Of a stretch of 64,000 nucleotides of DNA, positions 17,407-27,559 are shown in pieces (within the stretch, counting starts at the first letter, position 1; every line of letters begins with the position of its first letter). A program made the position numbers and the translations under genes. The notes below the pieces were generated by a model. The model was not told where the DNA came from and searched no databases. It saw only the letters and a list, made by a program, of their open reading frames with translations. The DNA is from Blattabacterium cuenoti (GTDB lineage Bacteria > Bacteroidota > Bacteroidia > Flavobacteriales > Blattabacteriaceae). The stretch covers positions 1 to 64,000 of the forward strand of contig NZ_CP059197.1 in NCBI RefSeq assembly GCF_014251735.1, in the 5' to 3' direction.

Positions 17407-19656
17407 TTGCCTAGGACTATAATATTTTTATTTTTTTTATTCCCTATTTTTAGTTATGCAAAAGAGGAAAATAAGAATTCTATATCCTTTTCTGAATCAA
17501 AAATAGAGAAGTTTGATAAGGATAAGTATTTAAATATAGTCAAATATCATTCTGATATTCAAGAACATAATATAGAACAAGGAAAATCTTATTTAAATGG
17601 AAATGCTTTGATAGAATATATTGATACAAAAATTGAAGCAGATAGGATAGAGTTTAATTGGAAAAAGGGATATATATACGCTACAGGAAAAAAAAACCAT
17701 CCAATTTATCTCCAAAAAGGAGATAGAAAGTATTCTGTTTACAGATTTTTTCATCTAGATTTAGGTGAAAAAAAATGGAATGCTAAGGAAATATATATCC
17801 AAGAAAAAGATCACGTAATTATAGCCAATAGTATAAAGGAAGAAAATAATTACAGTTTAATGGAAAAAGTAATATATACCGCAGATCCACTATTTATAGA
17901 AAAAAAGGATATAAATCCAGACTTTTATTTGAAAACCAATTATTTGAAATATTTTCATAAAAAAAAGTCTATTCTAACTGGACCTGTCTTTTTTTATTTA
18001 TATCAAGTTCCAATTCCTATAGTATTTCCATTTTTATATATCCATGATGGGATATCTTCTTCTTATGGAATTCATTTTCCTCGGTTTGGAATTAAGAACA
18101 AGAAAATTTACATAGAAAACATAGGAATTTTTTTTCCTATTTCCAATTATTTCAATTGTATAATTAACGGTTCTATGTATGGAATTGACAAATGGAAATT
18201 AAAGACAGAAGTGGAATATAAATTAAAATCTGGAGATAATGGATCCATTTTTTTTGATTATCAATCCGTATCCAAAAAAGATTTTGATTATCAATTAAAA
18301 TGGAAACATGATCAAGATATTAAATCCAATTCTAAAATAAAATTTAATGCAGATATAAATTATCATAATAAATTTACTACAAAAACAAATTCATTCATAA
18401 ATCATGAAGTAAATATTTCTAATCTTAGCGTAAGAAAAAAATTTCAAGAATCTTTTTTAAGTATGGAGGCTTATATGATTCAAAATATCCATAAAGGGGA
18501 GATGCATTTAAAAGTTCCAAAAATTAATCTTTCCATTCGAAAAAGACCTTTTATTATAAATAAAAATCCGTTTTTACGTCAATTCATGATGGATTATCAA
18601 GTTTTGGCATATAATTCTATCTATCCAAATAAAATAGAAAAAAAAATAGATATTCAAACTGAAATCAATAATACGATAAACTTATCTACCTATTTCCCTG
18701 TTCATTATTATCCTTATTTAAAAATTTCTCCAAAAATTCATTATAAAGGATCTTATACATGGTATTTTTTTTCTTGTAAATCTTTATTTCAAACAATAGA
18801 TCTATCCATGGATATATTATTTCCTTCTATGGAAAGGATACTTATAATGAAGAAAAAGTATTTCTTATTGAGATATAAAATGGAACCGATCTTGTCTTTC
18901 AATTTTGGATCAAATTTCCCTATTTTTATTCATCATGAGAATAAAAACCCTATTAAAAAAAGAATACATCTAACCATAGATAATAATTTGGAATTAAAAA
19001 TCAAAAATAATAGAGAATATGAAAAAATAAAAATACTTGAATCATTTCAAATGAGATCATCCTATATCTTTGAGGAAGAATTATTGAAATGGGAAAACTT
19101 ATATTTTACGGGATATACCGATTTTACGAAATATTTAGGAATAAAATATGAAGGAAGAATAGATTTCTATGAAAAAGAAAATTGCAAATCAATTTTTTTG
19201 GATAAAAAAAAATTCAAATTCGATTTGTCACTTCGTTATCACTTGATAAAAAATCAAATGAAATTATTGGATGAAAAAAAAGGAATTAATCTTTATGAAT
19301 GCTTTTTTTTCGATAAGGATCATTATGCAAAATATCCAATTCCATTGGATTTAAGAATTGATTTTAATTCAAATTATGAAAACAATAATAATAAACCTTA
19401 TTCATTGAATAATACTTATTTAAGTATAAATGGATCTATAGGTTTAACCAAATATTGGGATATAGAGATTCACGCAGATTATGATCTTTTAAAAAAAAGA
19501 ATAACTTTTGCTAACATAATATTTTACAGAGATTTAAGAAGTTTTAAAATGAATTTTAACTGGTCTCCCATTGGAAAAACTACTTTTTGGTCTTTTTTTA
19601 TTGGAATAAAAGATTCAAATTTAAGCCATATTATACAGTATAAGGAAACTAATTAA
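17407..19656 (+). CDS. lptD: LptD-like LPS-assembly outer-membrane protein
   Basis: Outer-membrane beta-barrel that inserts LPS in the outer leaflet. A clear signal peptide (about residues 1-18, ending FSYA) precedes an OstA-type N-terminal region (GKSYLNGNALIEY; YATGKKNHPIYLQ) and a long barrel rich in alternating aromatic and polar residues. The IPIVFPFLYIHDG and SSYGIHFPRFGIKN segments match the start of the LptD barrel. Length 749 is shorter than many free-living Bacteroidetes homologues (often about 900). The start is TTG at 17407; no ATG is available before residue 150, and the signal peptide supports the TTG. ridA follows after 7 bp. Confidence 0.85.
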   Translation: MPRTIIFLFFLFPIFSYAKEENKNSISFSESKIEKFDKDKYLNIVKYHSDIQEHNIEQGKSYLNGNALIEYIDTKIEADRIEFNWKKGYIYATGKKNHPIYLQKGDRKYSVYRFFHLDLGEKKWNAKEIYIQEKDHVIIANSIKEENNYSLMEKVIYTADPLFIEKKDINPDFYLKTNYLKYFHKKKSILTGPVFFYLYQVPIPIVFPFLYIHDGISSSYGIHFPRFGIKNKKIYIENIGIFFPISNYFNCIINGSMYGIDKWKLKTEVEYKLKSGDNGSIFFDYQSVSKKDFDYQLKWKHDQDIKSNSKIKFNADINYHNKFTTKTNSFINHEVNISNLSVRKKFQESFLSMEAYMIQNIHKGEMHLKVPKINLSIRKRPFIINKNPFLRQFMMDYQVLAYNSIYPNKIEKKIDIQTEINNTINLSTYFPVHYYPYLKISPKIHYKGSYTWYFFSCKSLFQTIDLSMDILFPSMERILIMKKKYFLLRYKMEPILSFNFGSNFPIFIHHENKNPIKKRIHLTIDNNLELKIKNNREYEKIKILESFQMRSSYIFEEELLKWENLYFTGYTDFTKYLGIKYEGRIDFYEKENCKSIFLDKKKFKFDLSLRYHLIKNQMKLLDEKKGINLYECFFFDKDHYAKYPIPLDLRIDFNSNYENNNNKPYSLNNTYLSINGSIGLTKYWDIEIHADYDLLKKRITFANIIFYRDLRSFKMNFNWSPIGKTTFWSFFIGIKDSNLSHIIQYKETN

Positions 19657-19663
19657 TAATAAC

Positions 19664-20050
19664 ATGAAGCCAAAAACATTTTCCATAAAAAAAATATCTT
19701 CTTTTGGACCATACAGTACATGCGTCCTAATAGAAAATTTTCTGTTTATTTCTGGACAAATAGCCGTTGATCCAGATACTGGAAAATTAGTTGATGAAAC
19801 TATAGAAATGGAAACGGAAAGAGTTATGAAAAACTTACAAATTATTCTTTCCGAAATTGGAATCGATTTTCAACACGTTATAAAATCTTCCATTTTTGTA
19901 AAAAAAATGGAAGATTTCCCAAAAATAAATTATTCATATTCAAAATTTTTTCCAATAGGATATTATCCTGCTAGAGAAACTATCCAAGTTTCTGGGTTGC
20001 CAAAAGATGCGAACATAGAAATATCCTTAATAGCATATAAAAAAAATTAA
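19664..20050 (+). CDS. ridA: RidA-family enamine/imine deaminase
   Basis: Hydrolyses reactive enamine and imine intermediates formed by PLP enzymes. The 128-residue protein has the family core ISGQIAVDPDTGKL, and the YPARETIQVSGLPKDA segment with the conserved substrate-binding arginine. Length is standard. It sits 7 bp after lptD and 43 bp before the OstA-like gene, so it is probably co-transcribed with envelope genes. A class III PLP aminotransferase lies two genes downstream. Confidence 0.93.
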   Translation: MKPKTFSIKKISSFGPYSTCVLIENFLFISGQIAVDPDTGKLVDETIEMETERVMKNLQIILSEIGIDFQHVIKSSIFVKKMEDFPKINYSYSKFFPIGYYPARETIQVSGLPKDANIEISLIAYKKN

Positions 20051-20093
20051 ACATGGAGATTCTATTTTATTTTTGAATTGAAATGAAGAAGAG

Positions 20094-21785
20094 ATGAATT
20101 CAAAATGTTGTTTTTTTTTATTAGGATTCATTCTCCTTTTTTTCTATCAAGGGATCTCTAAGGAAAAAAAAAAAATACAAATAAAACTAATTCATGCCGA
20201 TTTTATACAAAAGAATGAAAAAAATGCTTTTTTACTCATAGGACATGTTCATTTTCAACATAATGGATATAAACTTTTTTGTGATAGAGCTATCTATTAC
20301 AAAAATAGTAATCTATTTTCCGGATATGGAAATGTTCAATTAAAATCAGATAAAAACAAAATATTTTCTCAGGAAATAGAATATCATGGAAATAGTAAGA
20401 ACCTGAAGGTTTCAGGGAAGGTAGTTTTATTTCAAGAAAATATAAAATTAACAGCAAATGCAATTAATTATAATTTTCGGAAAAAAATTTTTCATGCTAT
20501 CAAAAACGTTGTTTTACTCTTCCATGAATTCAAATTATCTACCAATATTTTAGAATACAATCTGCATCTTAAAAAGATTTCTTATAAAAAAGGTGGTTTT
20601 GTTTTTTATAAAGATTCAGCTCTATATAGTAAAGAAGGGAATTTTTTTCCTGTAGAAAAAAAGGCAAAACTAAAATTGGAAGTAAAATTAATACTTAGCA
20701 AAAAATATACAGTATATTCCAATGCTATGGAATATCTATTCCAAAAAAATAAAATAAATTTCCCTAGTCCTACTATTATAATAGAAAGGAATAATACAGA
20801 TAATTTTATCTATACAAAGGAAGGATCTTTTTTTTCCAAAGAAGAAATTTTTTTATCCAAAAAATATTGTAGGATTCATTACAATGGAAAAATTGTAGCA
20901 GGAGATTATTTATTTTTCGATCACAAGAAAAAATATGGATTTATCAAAAATGTATTTTTAGAAGATACAAAAAAAAAATCCTATATAATAGGAGGTAATG
21001 GTTATTACGATTTGGTTTCGGGATTAATTTCTTTAAAAAACCATCCCGTATCTGTAATAAAAATATCTGCAGATGATTCTATCTTTCTTTATTCAGATGC
21101 TATAAAAATATACTTCAAAAATGATTCTGCATACTTAATTCAAGTTTTTTCTGTTAAAGGTCTTTTTATGAATGAAAATATTCAAGGAAAAAGTGATTAC
21201 TTGATATACAAAAAATTAAATCATTCCATTGATTTTTATGGAAATCCTATTTTTTGGATAAATAATCAACAATTTTCTGGAGATTTTATATCTATTCATC
21301 TTAAAAGAGATTTTTTATTAGATTATTTAAAAATTTTCAAAAATGCCTTATACATAAAAAAAACAAATTCAAATGAATTTAATCAAATACAAGGAGAAAT
21401 TATGATAGGTTTTTTTCATCCAAAAAATATTTTATCAAAAATTTTGATTAAAGGAAATGTGAAAAGTGTTATTTCCCATTATTTATTTCATAATAAGGAA
21501 AATATAAAGAAAATAATTAATAAATCTTCTTGTGGAATGATCTACATGGATTTAGAGGAAGGAAAAAAAATAAAAAAAATTTCCTGTATAAATAATGCTA
21601 ATTCAGAACTCTTATTTTTGCATAATCCCAGTTTGAATGAGCCTATTTTTATTCCTAACTTTTCCTGGAGAGAAAAAGAAAAACCTAAAAATGAAAAATA
21701 TTTTATCTATAAAAAAATGGAAAAATATCGAAAAGAAAGTTTATTGGAAAAAAAAGAAATCAAACAAATAATAAAATACAATTAA
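20094..21785 (+). CDS. OstA-like (LptA-type) periplasmic LPS-transport protein
   Basis: Probably a periplasmic bridge or binding protein of LPS export. An N-terminal signal or anchor segment (about residues 5-20) is followed by a repetitive beta-jellyroll region with the OstA pattern: ADFIQKNEKNAFLLIGHVHF, then CDRAIYYKNSNLFSGYGNV and ILEYN/AINYN-type repeats. At 563 residues it matches the large OstA-like proteins of Bacteroidetes rather than the about 185-residue proteobacterial LptA. lptD lies upstream and lptB downstream, consistent with one transport route. The neighbouring aminotransferase starts 7 bp after the stop. Confidence 0.83.
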   Translation: MNSKCCFFLLGFILLFFYQGISKEKKKIQIKLIHADFIQKNEKNAFLLIGHVHFQHNGYKLFCDRAIYYKNSNLFSGYGNVQLKSDKNKIFSQEIEYHGNSKNLKVSGKVVLFQENIKLTANAINYNFRKKIFHAIKNVVLLFHEFKLSTNILEYNLHLKKISYKKGGFVFYKDSALYSKEGNFFPVEKKAKLKLEVKLILSKKYTVYSNAMEYLFQKNKINFPSPTIIIERNNTDNFIYTKEGSFFSKEEIFLSKKYCRIHYNGKIVAGDYLFFDHKKKYGFIKNVFLEDTKKKSYIIGGNGYYDLVSGLISLKNHPVSVIKISADDSIFLYSDAIKIYFKNDSAYLIQVFSVKGLFMNENIQGKSDYLIYKKLNHSIDFYGNPIFWINNQQFSGDFISIHLKRDFLLDYLKIFKNALYIKKTNSNEFNQIQGEIMIGFFHPKNILSKILIKGNVKSVISHYLFHNKENIKKIINKSSCGMIYMDLEEGKKIKKISCINNANSELLFLHNPSLNEPIFIPNFSWREKEKPKNEKYFIYKKMEKYRKESLLEKKEIKQIIKYN

Positions 21786-21791
21786 ATTCTT

Positions 21792-22985
21792 ATGAAAGGA
21801 TTAGAAAATGATTTTATGCAATATCAGACTCAAGTGCTCACTAATCCTATGAAAATTAGGGTAGATTATGCAGATGGTCATTATATTTACGGAAAAGATG
21901 GTAAAAAATATTTAGATTTTGTGGCAGGTGTTTCTGTCAATACCTTCGGATATGGAAATAAAAAAATCAAAGATGCTATAAAAAAACAAGTAGAAAAATA
22001 TTTGCATACCATGGTCTATGGTGAATTCATACAGGAACCTTGTGTACAACTTTGTAAAAAGTTAGCAGAAAATACTCCATATCCGTTAAAGAAAACTTAT
22101 TTACTAACGTCTGGAACGGAAGCTGTAGAAGGTGCATTGAAATTAGCTAAGGGTTATACTGGAAGAGAAGAAATCATATCTTGTAAATGGGCTTATCATG
22201 GGAGTACTCATGGATCTATGAGTATTATGGGGAATGAAAACTACAAAAGGTCTTTCAGACCTCTACTTCCCCTCATTAAATTTATTACATTTAATAAAAT
22301 CGAAGAATTAACTTCTTCGATTACAGAAAAAACAGCTTGTGTTATTTTAGAAACGATACAATGTTCTTCTGGGGTGACATTGCCTAAAAATTCTTTTCTC
22401 AAAGAAGTAAAGAAAAAATGTGAAGAAAAAAATGCTTTAATGATATTGGATGAAATACAAACAGGATTTGGAAGAACAGGGAAACTTTTTGCCTTTGAAC
22501 ATTATGGAATAGTTCCGGATATTCTAATAATGGGAAAAGGAATGGGAGGAGGAATGCCTATAAGTGGATTTATGTCATCTGATGAAATCATGAAATTTTT
22601 TTCTGATCGTGTTTCTTTGGGTCATCTAAGCACTTTTGGGGGGAATCCTGTATCAGCTGCAGCTTCTTTAACTACACTAAATCAACTTATTGATTCTAAT
22701 ATTATGGAAGATATTTCTTTAAAAGAAAAATGGATAAGAAAATATTTAGTTCATGATCAAATTAAAAATATTCATGGAAAAGGACTTCTTTTATCTTTGG
22801 AATTGGAAAATAAAAATTATGCTCAAAAAGTATTAGAATCTTGTTTAAAAAAAGGATTAATTCTATTTCGTTTTTTATTTCATAGTAGTTCTTTACGTAT
22901 TTCTCCTCCGTTAACTATTACAGAAAAAGAAATTCAAGAAGGATGTTCTATGATTAGAGAATCTTTGAACGATCTTAGAAAGTAA
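21792..22985 (+). CDS. Class III aminotransferase (acetylornithine-type)
   Basis: PLP-dependent fold-type I aminotransferase. LTSGTEAVEGALKLA (PLP phosphate loop), MILDEIQTGFGRTGKLFA (cofactor aspartate) and ILIMGKGMGGGMPISGF with the Schiff-base lysine are all present. At 397 residues it resembles acetylornithine/succinyl-diaminopimelate aminotransferases (ArgD/DapC), and such a role would fit an amino-acid-providing symbiont. However, free-living Flavobacteria carry a similar gene of uncertain substrate directly after the OstA-like gene, so argD is not assigned. No arginine or lysine synthesis genes are adjacent. Confidence 0.85.
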   Translation: MKGLENDFMQYQTQVLTNPMKIRVDYADGHYIYGKDGKKYLDFVAGVSVNTFGYGNKKIKDAIKKQVEKYLHTMVYGEFIQEPCVQLCKKLAENTPYPLKKTYLLTSGTEAVEGALKLAKGYTGREEIISCKWAYHGSTHGSMSIMGNENYKRSFRPLLPLIKFITFNKIEELTSSITEKTACVILETIQCSSGVTLPKNSFLKEVKKKCEEKNALMILDEIQTGFGRTGKLFAFEHYGIVPDILIMGKGMGGGMPISGFMSSDEIMKFFSDRVSLGHLSTFGGNPVSAAASLTTLNQLIDSNIMEDISLKEKWIRKYLVHDQIKNIHGKGLLLSLELENKNYAQKVLESCLKKGLILFRFLFHSSSLRISPPLTITEKEIQEGCSMIRESLNDLRK

Positions 22986-23019
22986 AATGTTTTTTCTTTT
23001 TTTTTAAAAAAAAATGTAA

Positions 23020-23763
23020 TTGAGATTTTTTATTGAATTATCGTATAATGGGAAACCCTATCATGGATGGCAAATTCAGAATAAAGTAAATTCTGTAGAA
23101 GGACAATTAGAATATTGTTTATCTAAATTATTAAATACTTCTATAAATATAGTAGGAGCAGGGAGAACAGACAGAGGAGTTCATGCCAAACAAATGTTTG
23201 CACATTTTGATTTCGAAGAAAAGATAAGTAGTAATTTTGTTAATAGATTAAATCTTTTTTTGCCTAAATCTATTTATGTATCCAATATTTTCCCAGTTAA
23301 AAAACATATTCATGCCAGATTTCATGCATTAAGCCGGACTTATAAATACTATTTGACAAGTGAAAAAAATCCATTTTTTCAAGATTTTTCTTGGCATTGT
23401 TTCTATCCATTAGATATTCAAAGAATGAATCAAGCTTCTCAAATTTTAATGAAATATAAAGATTTTAGTTCTTTTTGTAAAAAGAACAAGAATAAAAAAA
23501 ATAATATATGTGATATATATCATGCTGATTGGTCAATAAATAAGATTCATTTTTGTTTTACTATTGAAGCTAATCGTTTTTTAAGAAATATGGTTAGATC
23601 CATAATTGGTACATTGATTGATGTAGGAAGAGTAAAAATTAGCATAAATAAATTTATAAAAATTATAGAGTTAAAAGATCCTACCTCTTGTAGTAGTCCT
23701 TCCGTTCCTGCATGTGGTTTGTTTCTTACTAAAATTATTTATCCAGAAGACATTTTTCTATGA
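23020..23763 (+). CDS. truA: tRNA pseudouridine(38-40) synthase TruA
   Basis: Converts uridines 38-40 of tRNA anticodon arms to pseudouridine. The catalytic motif VGAGRTDRGVHAKQMFAHF contains the essential aspartate near residue 52. SRTYKYYL and FLRNMVRSIIGTLIDVGRV are further family blocks. Length 247 is typical. The start is TTG at 23020, immediately before RFFIELSYNGKPYHGWQ; the only nearby ATG (23014) is followed at once by a stop. The stop codon overlaps the next gene's start by 4 bases (ATGA). Confidence 0.95.
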   Translation: MRFFIELSYNGKPYHGWQIQNKVNSVEGQLEYCLSKLLNTSINIVGAGRTDRGVHAKQMFAHFDFEEKISSNFVNRLNLFLPKSIYVSNIFPVKKHIHARFHALSRTYKYYLTSEKNPFFQDFSWHCFYPLDIQRMNQASQILMKYKDFSSFCKKNKNKKNNICDIYHADWSINKIHFCFTIEANRFLRNMVRSIIGTLIDVGRVKISINKFIKIIELKDPTSCSSPSVPACGLFLTKIIYPEDIFL

Positions 23764-25493
23764 AAAAAAATTTAAAAAAAGAAAAATCTTCCTTAAAACA
23801 ACTTTTAAAAATTAGTTTAAATTACAAACTTATATTAATAGTTACAGTAGGCATTTCTATATTAATATCTTTTATATCTGCTTATCGTCCTAAATTGATA
23901 CAAAAGGCTATAGACGTTCATATAGTTTATAAGGATTTTTTTGGTCTGAAAAACATTTTAATATGGATTATTTTACTCCTTTTCTTAGAAAGTATATTTC
24001 ATTTTATTTTATTATATCTATCTAATATACTAGCCCAAAATGTTATAAAAAAAATAAGAATTCAATTGTTTGAAAAATTACTACATTTCAATAATTCTTT
24101 TTTTAGTAAAACCCCAATTGGAAAACTAGTTTCTTATTCCGTTTCAGACATAGAAACTATTACTGTCATATTTAATGATGGAATACTACTTGTATCTGGA
24201 GATGTTTTAAGAATCATGATGATTATTATTATGATGTATACGGTACATAAAGAGTTATCCTTTATAGTTTTTTTAACAATCCCCTTTATGTACTTTATTA
24301 CTCGTTTTTTTCAAAAAACATTAAAAAAAACTTTTCATGAAGAACGTGTCCAAACTTCACGTTTAAATAGTTTTTTACAAGAAAATATCATAGGAATGTC
24401 TATTATACAACTTTTTCATAAAGAAAAAGAAGAATATTTAAAATTTAAATCTATCAATCATAGATTGATGAATGCACATTTTAAAACTATTTTTTATTTT
24501 TCTATTTTTTTTCCGATAGTGGAACTTGTATCTGCAGCTACAATAAGTATTGTAATATTTTATGGAGGTTTTCATGCTATGGGAAGTGAAAATGTAAAAC
24601 CTGGACAAATTATTGCTTTTATTTTTTTTATTTATCTTCTTTTTCGCCCTATGCGGCAAATAGCAGATAGATTTAACATTATACAAAGAGGAATAGCTGG
24701 CATAGAACGTATATTTTCTATATTAAACTCGGAGGAGATGATTGTTAATAAGGGAAAGATACGAATAAAAAAATTAAAAGGACATATTGTATTTAATAAT
24801 GTTTATTTTTCCTATGTTGATGGAGAAACAGTATTGAAAGGAATTTCTTTTGAAATAAAACCTGGAGAAAAAATAGCCATAGTAGGGTCTACAGGTTCTG
24901 GAAAATCTACTATAACACATTTAATTTCTAGATTATACGATATAAAAAAAGGAAAAATTCTAATTGATGGACATTGTATTCAAGATATTGAGCTAAAAAA
25001 TCTAAGATCTCATATAAGAGTAGTCACACAGGATACCTTTTTATTTAATGATTCGATTATCAATAATATTACCTTAGGCGATCCTTCAATTAGTGTAGAA
25101 AAAATAGAAAAAATGGCAAAAAAAATAGGAATACATAGTTTTATTACATCTTTACCTCACGAATATAAATACATTGTAAAAGAAAGAGGAGGAATATTAT
25201 CACTTGGAGAAAAACAATTGATTGCTTTTTTAAGAGTCCAAATGCATCCTTATTCTATACTGATCTTAGATGAAGCGACCGCATCTTTAAATAAAGAATT
25301 AGAAAAACTGATCTATCATGCTACAGATAGTTTAACTAAAAATAAAACTTCAATTATTATCACTCATCGTCTTTCTACGTTAGAAAACGCTGATAAAATT
25401 TTAGTGATAAACAAAGGTCATCTTGTAGAAAAAGGAAGTCATAAGGAATTAATTCAATTAAATGGATACTATGCAGGTTTATTCAATAAGTAA
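23760..25493 (+). CDS. ABC exporter, fused membrane and ATPase domains (MsbA/MdlB-like)
   Basis: Half-size ABC exporter that probably works as a homodimer. The N-terminal type-I exporter membrane domain (about residues 20-310, six hydrophobic segments) is followed by the nucleotide-binding domain with Walker A GSTGSGKST, a Q-loop in RVVTQDTFLFNDSI, signature LSLGEKQ, Walker B ILILDEATAS and switch ITHRLS. The signature departs from LSGGQ in the way seen in many Bacteroidetes homologues. Substrate unknown: lipid A/LPS precursor flipping is suggested by nearby LPS genes but not shown. Overlaps truA by 4 bases and converges on the SurA-like gene with 2 bp between. Confidence 0.88.
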   Translation: MKKNLKKEKSSLKQLLKISLNYKLILIVTVGISILISFISAYRPKLIQKAIDVHIVYKDFFGLKNILIWIILLLFLESIFHFILLYLSNILAQNVIKKIRIQLFEKLLHFNNSFFSKTPIGKLVSYSVSDIETITVIFNDGILLVSGDVLRIMMIIIMMYTVHKELSFIVFLTIPFMYFITRFFQKTLKKTFHEERVQTSRLNSFLQENIIGMSIIQLFHKEKEEYLKFKSINHRLMNAHFKTIFYFSIFFPIVELVSAATISIVIFYGGFHAMGSENVKPGQIIAFIFFIYLLFRPMRQIADRFNIIQRGIAGIERIFSILNSEEMIVNKGKIRIKKLKGHIVFNNVYFSYVDGETVLKGISFEIKPGEKIAIVGSTGSGKSTITHLISRLYDIKKGKILIDGHCIQDIELKNLRSHIRVVTQDTFLFNDSIINNITLGDPSISVEKIEKMAKKIGIHSFITSLPHEYKYIVKERGGILSLGEKQLIAFLRVQMHPYSILILDEATASLNKELEKLIYHATDSLTKNKTSIIITHRLSTLENADKILVINKGHLVEKGSHKELIQLNGYYAGLFNK

Positions 25494-25495
25494 TC

Positions 25496-26749
25496 TTATT
25501 TACCTGGACAAGGATACTCTATTCTTAGATAAGTTTTTTTTAACTGATTTTTTATCCAATTTTGTATTTTTTCTTCTTGCTTTATATTCATGACTAAATT
25601 TTTTAATTCAGTATAATTTTCTTTAAAAGAAATAGGATGAGAAGGTTTACGTTTTAATAATTGGACTATGAAAAAAATTTCTTTTCCATTTACAATTTCT
25701 TTATAAGGTTCAGTAATTTCTCCATCTTTTAAATTTTGTAATGCTATTTTCAAATTTTTTGATATTTGATTTTCTTCAAACCAAACTTGTTTCCATACAG
25801 AATGATTCACTATTTCATTATACAATAAAGGTTTTTCATTTGAAATGGTTTCGAAAGAAATTTCATGATTTGTAAGACGATTTTTAATTTCATTTGCAAA
25901 TGATTTAGCTCTTCGTAATTCTTCTTCCGTATATTTAGGTTTGATTAAAATGTGTCTTATGTCTATTTCTTCTCCTCTTTTTTTTTCTAATTTAACTAAA
26001 TGAAAACCTAAATCTGTTTCAAAAGGTTCAGATATTTGTTTTTCTTCTAAAGAAAAAACTATTCGTTCGAATTCTTTTGATATATTTTTCTTATTAATTC
26101 CATTAATAATACCTCCTTTGAATGCAGAAGAATAATCTTCTGATAATAAAATAGCTTTCATGGAAAAATCATTATCAGAATGAATTTCATTTTTTATTTT
26201 TTTCAAAAAATTCATAATTTTTTCTCGATGTTCTTTACTGAATTTTGGAGATAAAATCATATAAGAAACACAAATTTTTTTAGGAATCATAGGAAGTTTT
26301 TCTTTTTCTTTATTGAAAAAATATTTTACTTCTTCAGGAGATATATCAATATCTTCCTTCATTTTTTGATAAAACTTTTCTATATACTGATTATTTTTAA
26401 TTGTTTCAGTTAATTCTTCCAAAGATAAATTTTTGTAAAAATCACTATTAACTCCCTTTAAAAATTCTTCTTTTTTTGATTGTATTTCTTGATTGTCTAT
26501 TTGTATACTTGTATCTTTTTTTGCATGATAAAGTATTAATTTATGAATGATCAAATTTTCTAATCCTTTACAAGGGGGAATTTTATTATTAGAATCTAAA
26601 TAATGTTTTACTTCGGAATCTAAGATAATCTCATCTCCTATGAAAGCTGTAATTCCCCCGATCTTTTCCAAAGCGTATGAAGGACAAAACATTATCAACA
26701 TCAATAAAACAAAAAAATATTCTTGCTTTAACTTAAAGAAAATATTCAT
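25496..26749 (-). CDS. SurA-like periplasmic peptidyl-prolyl isomerase
   Basis: Parvulin-type chaperone for outer-membrane protein folding. An N-terminal signal peptide (about 1-26, ending PSYA) leads into a SurA_N-like region (GGITAFIGDEIILDSEV), then two rotamase-like domains. The second begins IDIRHILIKPKY, and the first has FKGGIINGINKKNISKEFE and ISEPFETDLGFHLVKLE. Length 417 is close to SurA. It is divergent from lptB, which together with lptD, tamB and lnt makes a group of envelope-assembly functions. Confidence 0.86.
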   Translation of the reverse strand: MNIFFKLKQEYFFVLLMLIMFCPSYALEKIGGITAFIGDEIILDSEVKHYLDSNNKIPPCKGLENLIIHKLILYHAKKDTSIQIDNQEIQSKKEEFLKGVNSDFYKNLSLEELTETIKNNQYIEKFYQKMKEDIDISPEEVKYFFNKEKEKLPMIPKKICVSYMILSPKFSKEHREKIMNFLKKIKNEIHSDNDFSMKAILLSEDYSSAFKGGIINGINKKNISKEFERIVFSLEEKQISEPFETDLGFHLVKLEKKRGEEIDIRHILIKPKYTEEELRRAKSFANEIKNRLTNHEISFETISNEKPLLYNEIVNHSVWKQVWFEENQISKNLKIALQNLKDGEITEPYKEIVNGKEIFFIVQLLKRKPSHPISFKENYTELKNLVMNIKQEEKIQNWIKNQLKKTYLRIEYPCPGK

Positions 26750-26764
26750 TCTTTATATCATAAA

Positions 26765-26772
26765 TAAATTTG
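26765..26772 (+). promoter_or_regulatory. Putative -7 box (TAAATTTG) for lptB
   Basis: Exact match to TAnnTTTG, 43 bp before the lptB ATG, in the 66-bp divergent region with the SurA-like gene. No -33 TTTG found at the expected distance. Confidence 0.32.
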
Positions 26773-26815
26773 CAATTTAATAATCAAACTGATTAAAAAA
26801 AAACAATTATCAATT

Positions 26816-27559
26816 ATGACTTTGATAACTAAAAATCTATACAAAAAATATAAAAAAAAAAACGTGGTAATAGATGTCTCTATTCGTTTAAATCGTGGAG
26901 AAATAGTGGGAATAATAGGTCCAAACGGGGCTGGAAAAACTACTTATTTCTATATGATTGTAGGAATGATTCAACCGGATAAAGGAGAAATATTTCTTAA
27001 TGGAGAGAATATTACTGGATATCCCATGTATCAACGTTCTAGAAAAGGAATTGGATATTTAGCACAAGAACCATCTATTTTTAGAAAATTATCTGTGGAA
27101 GATAATATTTTATGCATATTAGAAATGCAAAAAAATTCCTATAATGAAATAAAGATAAGAACAGAAGAACTTCTTGAAGAATTTGGGTTACAGCATATAC
27201 GAAAATTACAGGGAGGTATTATCTCTGGTGGAGAACGTAGACGTACTGAAATTGCTAGATGTTTAGCTATCAATCCTACGTTTATTCTTTTAGATGAACC
27301 TTTTTCTGGAATAGATCCTATAGCAATAGAAGAATTACAAAAAATTATTCTTTCTTTAAAAAAAAAAAATATTGGGATATTAATTACTGATCATAATGTT
27401 CAAGAAACTTTTCTGATAGCAGATCGCCTTTATCTCATGTTTGAAGGTAAAATTTTAAAAGATGGACCTCCTAAAAAATTAATACAAGACCCTATGGTAA
27501 AAAAAGTTTATTTGGGAAATTATTTTGTAAAAACCCATAAACATAAAAAAGATAAATGA
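26816..27559 (+). CDS. lptB: LPS export ABC transporter ATP-binding protein
   Basis: Cytoplasmic ATPase powering LPS extraction with LptF/LptG. The 247 residues show Walker A GPNGAGKTT near residue 36, Q-loop LAQEPSIFRKLSVEDN, signature SGGERRRTEIARCL, Walker B FILLDEPFSGIDPIA and the switch histidine in ITDHNVQE. The SGGERRR signature and the GIDPIA context are characteristic of LptB. Its stop overlaps the next gene's start (ATGA at 27556). LptF/G are not in the window. Confidence 0.94.
   Translation: MTLITKNLYKKYKKKNVVIDVSIRLNRGEIVGIIGPNGAGKTTYFYMIVGMIQPDKGEIFLNGENITGYPMYQRSRKGIGYLAQEPSIFRKLSVEDNILCILEMQKNSYNEIKIRTEELLEEFGLQHIRKLQGGIISGGERRRTEIARCLAINPTFILLDEPFSGIDPIAIEELQKIILSLKKKNIGILITDHNVQETFLIADRLYLMFEGKILKDGPPKKLIQDPMVKKVYLGNYFVKTHKHKKDK

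Noticed and set aside
23014-23019. ATG at 23014 as truA start
   Set aside because: It is followed at once by TAA; TTG at 23020 begins the conserved TruA N-terminus.
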